Source: Oreocharis arfaki (lineage: Eukaryota; Chordata; Aves; Passeriformes; Paramythiidae). From it: 64,000 nucleotides of DNA. Location: the NCBI GenBank assembly GCA_013398015.1, contig VZRR01002178.1:126675-190674 (forward strand), read 5' to 3'. The first letter of the stretch is position 1. Every line of letters starts with the position of its first letter. Below are positions 56,799 to 64,000 of the stretch, piece by piece. The translations under genes and the position numbers were made by a program. The notes below the pieces were generated by a model, which saw only the letters and a program-made list of their open reading frames with translations, was not told the origin of the DNA and made no database searches.

Positions 56799-56932
56799 CG
56801 TAAGGGAAGGACGACACGACAGCGACTCCAGACTCCAGTAGTCTGTGCCGGGGACGGCTGAGTGACTCGTGGCCACGGCCAGATGGAGCCTGCCGACATT
56901 TGCCATGTTTAGACTCCTGTTTTTACATCACG
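56799..56932. promoter_or_regulatory. CpG cluster in SMURF2 intron 1, candidate regulatory element
   Basis: Ten CpG dinucleotides occur in 134 nt within otherwise CpG-poor, AT-rich intron. The segment includes GCCGGGGACGGC, an AP-1-like TGAGTGACTCG and an E-box CAGATG. A role is inferred only from composition. Confidence 0.35.
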
Positions 56933-58727
56933 ATGTCTACTTCACAGCATTGTTTCACTGTAAACAAAAGGCTTCCTTTTCCACTTCTCCTCCCTTACTC
57001 CACTCCAAGCCAAAAGTAAAACAAAACACAACCCCCCCCAACCATTGAATTCTTCCTTCGAGCAGCTCATGCATTCACGTTTCCTAGACTCATTCAGCGA
57101 TGGGCTCGCTGCCACACACGTCACCCACCCTATTCATGTGTCCAGTTTATTTGATACGCCTCTCAAGAGGTAAAGCAAAGAAATTATGCTGCCACCTTCG
57201 CAATGAAGATAGCAGCCCTCCCCAGGCACTGCAAATCCTACCAGGAAGGTTTGCAAGCCACTTTCATGGAGATTCACATTAATGTAAGTTAAATTGAGTA
57301 AGTAGATGCAAAAAAAGTTGGGTTTGGTTTGGTTTTTTTTCAGCTATATACCAAATGTGTAAATTAAAGCTGAATGACACAAAATAAGCCATGCTCATCA
57401 GGGCTCTGTGTAAATTAGGGCTTTGGCCACAGCTCAGTGACAAAGGAGCAGAAGTAACACATGGGAAACATAAAGAAAACAAAGGCTATTGGGAATATCT
57501 GCATTTCCTGGTTCAGCGTGGATGGAGCCTCTCAGACCAGCCAGGATATTTCTAATGCATAACTTTCCTACACTATAAATTCCATTTCTCTTCTCCACCC
57601 TCCTCCAAAATGGCCTAACCATCCCATCTCACCCGTTTTTCAACATCTGAAAAACCAACCACTACTGTACCATGGAGCAAAGTCAGCAAAGATCAATTTT
57701 CAGACCGATTTCGAAGTTATCCCTTCTATTTCTCACTTCGGTGACAAGTATAAAATTGCATTCCAGTAAACAAATTCAGGGTGGGAAACAAAAACTCATT
57801 AAAAAGATAAAAGAATACTGCAGCTTTGTTGCTATGTTTGCTGTAAGATTCTCATTTTTTTTACCCTCCTGCAGTATTAAAAAAAAAAATTCCATAAAAA
57901 AACCTTTAGAGTAACATTACCAAGATTAGTTAATCTCAAACTGCAGAGGTGGTTTTTATATCCAAGTGCGAGTGAAGAAACTCTAATTCAATTATCCAAG
58001 AAATTACTGGAATAAAATAGTTTTTAAGAGCTCAGGCAAAGAAAAGGGGGTCACTCTTATCTCAAACTCTTACAATCATGCTAAAAGTCTTACCTCAGTC
58101 CTTAAAGACTTCTTTACAACCCCAGCAGTAAGTTTTTAACCAAAACAGAAGCAATTAATCCAAAATTATCAACTTGCAAAAAAGAGAGCACAGGATCCTT
58201 CCCCTGATGGGTAAATAAAAAAGGTAAGATGGAAATTCAACCATCTATTTCTCAGTTTGTTTTGACAGGAACAGGAGTGAGGGGAAAAAGCTAACAGGAG
58301 AAATAAACGATAGCTCTGTCTGACATATTTCATTTCACCTCTGAAAACGTGCTGGGGACAAACCAGCCAGCAAGGAGCAGAGCCCTTGGATTTGTTTCCC
58401 TGCAGTAAAACTCTCCACCCTCTGAATGAGCTGTAGCAGAGGCAACAACAAAAGAAATTCATGATCTAATTACCAACCGGACAAAAACGCCCTGAATTTT
58501 AAAAAGGGCTCAGACAAGAGGCACCTGCAGCTAAGTCAGACTCCTGGGTGTCAGGAATTGTGGATCCCAGCAGTGTTCCAGGCTGTGCTGCCATCGCTGT
58601 CAGGACATGGCCACATGTGTGATTTAAACAGGAAGTCTCAAAACTCTGTCTCTGCTGCAGACAGGATCCTTGGGGATCCTACGGCTGGGGCTTTTCTGGG
58701 AATAGGAGAAAGGAAAAGAACCAGGGG

Positions 58728-58745
58728 AAAAAAAAAAAAAAAAAA
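58728..58745. repeat. A18 homopolymer
   Basis: An uninterrupted run of 18 A on the plus strand in SMURF2 intron 1. No retroposed gene body could be recognised upstream of it. Confidence 0.85.
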
Positions 58746-61700
58746 GAGACCCCAAAAGCATGGACACAATTTACTCTTCACAAGTAATTCCCACGCCACT
58801 CCAGCAAAATGCTGTAAATACCGATTTTTATCAGCACTAACAAAAGGATTGTCAGATGCTTTTTAAGAAATAATTCCTAACTCATGAGAAAAGCTCGGGG
58901 AACAACTTTTGATAGGGAGAAAAATGAATTCTGGCATTTCAGATATATTTAGGTAATTTACAAAAAATAATCCTCTAGTAAGTAAAACAATGTTAAAGAG
59001 TTCAAGAGGGTCATGATTTTGATACTATCACTAGCAAAAAATCATTAATTAAACATCTGCCTTTAATCTAAACTCCTAGTTCAGCACAATTTTGTTTTAT
59101 TACCACACCTGATGTACTGCAATGATATTATATGGGGCAATACAGATGAGTGATGCACTCTTACATCCTCCTGCATCATCATCAATATCCACAACCTCAG
59201 ACATTCTGTCTCCCTGATAATATGTGGATCCTGCTTCTTTCTTATTTAGTACAGTTGAAATATTCAAGCGCAATATCCCCATATTCACATTTTTTTGGAA
59301 AATTGGTTTTAGTGGAATGCTTTCAACTCTGGAAGTTGCTGCTCTCTCTGGAACCTGACAGTTTGGTCTCTGCCAAAAATAAACACAGTCAGCAGGAAGG
59401 TGTGTGGACTATACAGACACCTTTACCTGGTCACTAAGCTTATGCCTCCGATGATGGAATTCTGTCTGTACCTGCAGAAATGAAACATCATCTAAGTGAG
59501 GAAAACTCCAGCTGCTTAAAGGCAGCACAGACGGAAAACCAAGACAATGTCATCATTCAAACATCATTAAAAGTCTCATGTACCTCAGTCCAGTCTTATC
59601 CCCCATCACACACCCATAAAGCCTCATCTCCAGGAGATTACTACATCATTAGACTATACCATTTATAAATGGATTAAATTATTGCAGTCTTTTAATGGAG
59701 AGATTCAGTTTGGTTTCTCTGTTTAAACAGACGTGTCCTACAGAACAAATCCAAACAGTTTGAGAAGCTGCTGCTGATGAACAGAGATGAGCTAATTCAA
59801 TGAGCAATCTTATTTCAATTGAAGTAAAGCAACTTACAGTAAAACCTTGGTTTTGTTTTACTTTGGTTTTACACAAGTTGCTGAAATTATTTAGTCAAGT
59901 TAGTACAATTTATATAGTACTGTAAGAATTAATATAAAAGGGAATTTAAAGAAACAGAACACCAAGAGATTCAGCTGAAATAGCTCACCAATACATGGAA
60001 ATAAAGGATCTTGCCCCAAAAACATTGCCATGCCATTTAAACTACAACTTCAGATATCTTTTGGGAAGATGCAATGCTCAAGAAGTGAAAATACAAGATT
60101 TTTTTTTGAGAAATAAGAACACAGAGTAGAAGATATTAAGCAGTAGAGAGTGAAGATTAAGAAAGATAATGGGAAGGAGCTGAGACTGAAAAAAGGAGTG
60201 TAAGGTGATTACATGAATGCAAAAAGTGCAACACTCTACATCAACACTCCTAGCAGTACAGCAAATGGATAAAAATCCAGGAAAATATTCCCAACAAGTT
60301 CGAGAACATTTCATTGCTGGGCTCCTAAAAAGGCAGAATGGCTTCCAAGTGCAAGGAGTACTTCCATTGTACCTCAAACACCAGTTATGAATTTCAGACA
60401 GTCCGAGTGGACGTGATGGGGATTTTGAGGGGACACAGAAATGGAAAACCCTCATTTCCCTGCAGCCTTTCACTCCAGGAGCCCTCAGACTCTTGCAGTT
60501 CTGCTCACAGAGTGTTATACTAAATATCACTTCTGATTTCCACCATTTCTCATATGTCTGCACAAGCAGGGAAAGAGCAGACCCTGTTCTCCAGAGGAAT
60601 CTTTACACGCATTTCCTAGACACACTGCTCCTTGGACATCTCAACTGCTAATTAATGGCTATCCCAAGGCACCCAAATATAATTATCTGCTAAACAAATA
60701 TACTAACTTTACAAGTACAATATTTTTTCCTCTCACAACTATCTTCTTACATCTCAATTATTTAATACTAAACACCTTCCAATGACTTAATTCCTTTAGT
60801 TTCTCTATCATTTACATATCTCAAAGCCAATATGACAATTTATACTAAAGTAAGACCAGAGAGGCTAAAATTCTCATCAGTTATATGGAGACAAAGAGGG
60901 CACAGGCTTTTCCCCCTTTACATTGCTTCATCCAACTTTGTAAACTGTACCTCCCTTTCTGCACTAACTAAATTTAAGAATTCACAAATATATTTCCTGT
61001 TCATCTTTCAGCATTGTAGACTATGAATGGCACTGTTAATGTTAAAGTGATGCAAGTTTTTAAAATACTGAAAATCAAAATGCAGTGATCACCTTGGAAC
61101 CGGCATCCTACATTAAACATCTCCAGCTAATCAGGTATTTTCACTAAATATAAGCAAATAAATGACACTAAGCCAGTGCAGGGAGTTGTGCCTGCACTAC
61201 TGCCACATAACTGTCCTCACTGAAAGGTGCTGTTGCTGAAGGGTCACAGGACAGGAGTGTTTTTCAGGGTGCACACAAACATTTTGTCATTTAGCTAAAA
61301 ATCAAAAAAATACCTAAACACATTCAAACTTACAAAAGAGAGATTAGGACAAACAAACAAACGAGTCTCACAGATTTTGCTCCTAAATACAGACTGTTCT
61401 TCAGGAGACAATAAAAACCACGGGATTGGAGAAGATAAAGTGTTAATCGCATATTTGGTGGTTTATGAGCCAAAGCAGTCTGAGGTTTAAACTGCTTCTG
61501 CTCAGTGCTCATCCCATTCAGAGACGATGAATCATTTCCCATTTGGCAGCACTTCTGCCTACAAGGCTTGTCTTCTGTGAGATTTCTCCTGTAGCCTTGT
61601 AATAGATTTGCTAATTTAGTACACCTGACTTTGAGCAAAAGCTATTGTTGCCAGCTGTCAGACTAGACCTCGTCCTGTTTATCAGACACATCTCCACCAG

Positions 61701-62212
61701 CCCGTCCTGCCCCAGTCACAGAAACACAACACTCCTTACTAATCCCAGGGCAGTAAATTACTTTCTAATATCCTTGTTTTTCTTACTCTGCCAAAATACC
61801 AATACATCACAGATTTAAAGCAACAGCAAAATCAATTTATCCTCAGCAGCTGTGCTCATACCAGTTTATCCAATAACCACATTTTTTTAAGTCATATTTA
61901 CTGTTCTAGTCATTCTGTCCATGAATTCCTGAGTTCCAACAGTAGAGGTTTGACTGTTTTAAACAAAGGTAATATAAGCTCACAGGGAGTGTATTTTAGT
62001 TTTTTAGGCAGGCCTCCACAGCTCTTTGAAAGATAAATCAGAGCAAAACAAAGTATTAAACGCCTCACACATACTAAAATATTTCCTCATTTTCCCCACG
62101 GCTTTGTGCATGCAAAAGAAAGTGCATTACTTGCTGTTTATAAACATTTGTGTGGACAGAAGCTTAGGGCAGGGGCAACAGAGAAAATACGGAGAGAGCT
62201 GGGTGAGTTCCG

Positions 62213-62271
62213 TTGTTTTGGGGTTTTTTTGTGGTTCAGGGTTTTGTTGGGGTTTTTGGGGGGTTTTTTTA
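62213..62271. repeat. G/T-rich low-complexity tract with four G-runs
   Basis: A tract of T and G with G-runs at 62220-62223, 62239-62241, 62249-62252 and 62258-62263. The tract resembles that at 39091-39165 but is not a direct copy. Confidence 0.85.
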
Positions 62272-63125
62272 AACCTCCTTACGGTGAATCTGGAAGACAT
62301 ATGAAAAAACAATTTGTGTATGATATTTTTACGCCTAAACAAAATCTACCAGAATTTAAGCCTTTACATTCCAGATTACATAAATCAGTTATAGAGATGC
62401 AAAAAAAAGCAGACTCACTCTTTTCAGGATTCACACACAGTGTTCACAGAAACACATGCCCACATATTTGATGCTCTTTTGATACTCTTCCTCTTCTTTT
62501 AAACCATAGTATAATCAACAAAAAAAATGAGAATGCACACTCAGCTAACAAAAAATATGAAGTATTAACATTCCTCTCTTCCATTCTCAGGGGGCTGTGG
62601 AGCCACTTACTCATCTCTATCATTCAGATCTGGCTGCTGAACTCATGCTGAGCAGTCAAGGAAATGCACCTGGACTCTTCCACCTGGGACTGACTTGGAA
62701 GATCAGACAGAAACTGTGGTTCAACATGCAAAGACCATTTACCATGAGCAGGTTCAACACCACCCTATTGTTACCTTCTGCCATATGTGTTGCCAAAATT
62801 AAATTTCATTGTATTTGCCCTGCAGAGGATCCCCTCTGACCCTTTCCCTCATGACAATATCCACCCAACACGCGACCGCAAACACCCTGCCCTTGCAAAC
62901 AGAACACAGGTCTGGAAGCTCAGCTGCAGAGCCAGCACCTGTTCTTCCAGGTGGGACAGAGGAGAGAAACCTGGGAAAGAGAACAAAATCTTGGGATTTT
63001 AGGAAATGGAGGTGAAGTCAGAGCAAATGACAGACTCAAGAAGCAGTATTACTTCACTGCCTTGCAACAGTGACACAGCCAGTCTAGTCCCATGTAAAGC
63101 TGATGTTCTCGCAAGTAAAAAGACC

Positions 63126-63137
63126 TATATATATATA
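63126..63137. repeat. (TA)6 microsatellite
   Basis: Six tandem TA units in SMURF2 intron 1. Confidence 0.8.
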
Positions 63138-64000
63138 GTTTCACAAGTTTTTTCATTGTAACATCTGAAATGATGAATCAGACACTGTATTTCAAGTATT
63201 ATTCATCTGTACAACTTAACCTAGCCCTGAGGAACCATTGAAGAAAAATATTTGCCAGGAAAAAATAACCCAGAATATATGATTCATTCACTTCTGAAAC
63301 AATAAAATGGTTCACTATAACAAAAATAACTATATTGTAAATACTTCAATAAAAATGTAAAAAAAACCCTAGCCAAACACAATGAAGAAAGCATGCCCTT
63401 AGAATAAAAACAAACTAAATGTGCATATGTGTGCAAATAACAAAACGCCTTGTTAGAAAAAGGGAATTTTATTAAATGTAGTTAACACCATATCTGATGG
63501 AAATGGTACTCTATTTTTTAGGGATTTAATAGTCTTAGAACAACAACAACATACCTCAACTCTCAGACTCTTAGCTATTCTTCTGTTAAGCTGATAAATA
63601 GATATTTATTTCAGCAGGAAGTGATGCATGTAGTGTATACCTAAAATCAAACAGATCCTGAACATCCCACTGGGAGGCAGACAAGGTTATCACTGACCTT
63701 AAATCATGATAAAAGGGATCAGCCGAACAAAATCATGCATTTAATAACTTTATAATTGCCCAAAGCTCAAAATGGTGTGAAAATGAGCAGCTTTTTGGAA
63801 AAGAAGTCCCATAGGAGCAGACTTCGTTTCGGCCTTGTGTCAAACTTTGGGGGAAAATAGAAGCACTGTTATGCATCAACAAATAACTCTGTAAAATATG
63901 AAAACAGTCTAAAAACCTCATTTTTCTTCATAGTTAGACAATATTAAGTTTACTTAAAATGAAACCTTGCAGTTTCACATTTTATCAGTTCATTCATTTT

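Larger units (their letters stand above)
48231..64000 (-). other. SMURF2 intron 1, 3' portion
   Basis: The last 15.8 kb has no exon in frame with SMURF2 and no sequence matching the expected N-terminus (a GC-rich exon encoding MSNPGG and VKLRLT). The human gene also has a very long first intron. The region holds microsatellites, one good quadruplex motif, a G/T-rich tract and a CpG cluster, listed separately. It is otherwise AT-rich and free of genes I can support. Confidence 0.75.

Noticed and set aside
60078..60563. 161-codon open frame on the SMURF2 sense strand in intron 1
   Set aside because: No family resemblance, and composition is like translated intron. It does not fit the SMURF2 N-terminus.
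48231..64000. Search for the missing SMURF2 first coding exon
   Set aside because: No segment on the minus strand encodes the expected N-terminus with a phase 1 donor, and there is no GC-rich promoter-like island of normal size, so the exon is placed beyond the window.
1..64000. CRISPR arrays, tRNA or rRNA genes, complete transposons, or a new gene system
   Set aside because: None could be seen. The window is explained by two known vertebrate genes and their introns. Small RNA hairpins could not be excluded by eye.

Overview
The window is vertebrate nuclear DNA and most probably avian, perhaps a songbird. It has multi-exon genes with GT-AG introns, many of them under 1.5 kb, AT-rich introns, and no SINE, LINE or LTR element that I could recognise. 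The lineage call rests on compactness and low repeat content, so it is an inference. Two protein-coding genes account for all the convincing coding sequence. They lie tail to tail, in the same relation as CEP95 and SMURF2 on human chromosome 17q.

Left part (8-14165, + strand): CEP95 (CCDC45), encoding a centrosome and spindle-pole protein. Twenty-one coding exons were placed by reading frame, splice sites and phase. Only the short first coding exon and the promoter lie beyond the left edge. The readable part is 858 complete codons, with an N-terminal globular domain, an acidic and polar middle, and a long charged coiled-coil tail. One intron uses a GC donor and ends at a tandem NAGNAG acceptor.

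Middle (14166-19317): about 1.6 kb of intergenic DNA, then the long 3' untranslated region of SMURF2 read on the minus strand.

Right part (19318-64000, - strand): SMURF2, a C2-WW-HECT ubiquitin ligase. Eighteen coding exons (19318-48230) give the protein from about residue 18 to the stop. The first coding exon and promoter lie beyond 64000. The last 15.8 kb of the window is therefore SMURF2 intron 1. If exon 1 has the human length, the protein is about 753 residues against 748 in human. The difference is explained by an expanded glutamine tract and two extra residues after it. The codon of the catalytic cysteine is split by the last intron.

The introns hold short microsatellites, A-runs, G/T-rich tracts with quadruplex potential, a CpG cluster and GC-rich patches. 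None carries a gene I could support. I found no RNA gene, CRISPR array, intact mobile element or new gene system. The items worth a second look are splice-site details and a few intronic elements.
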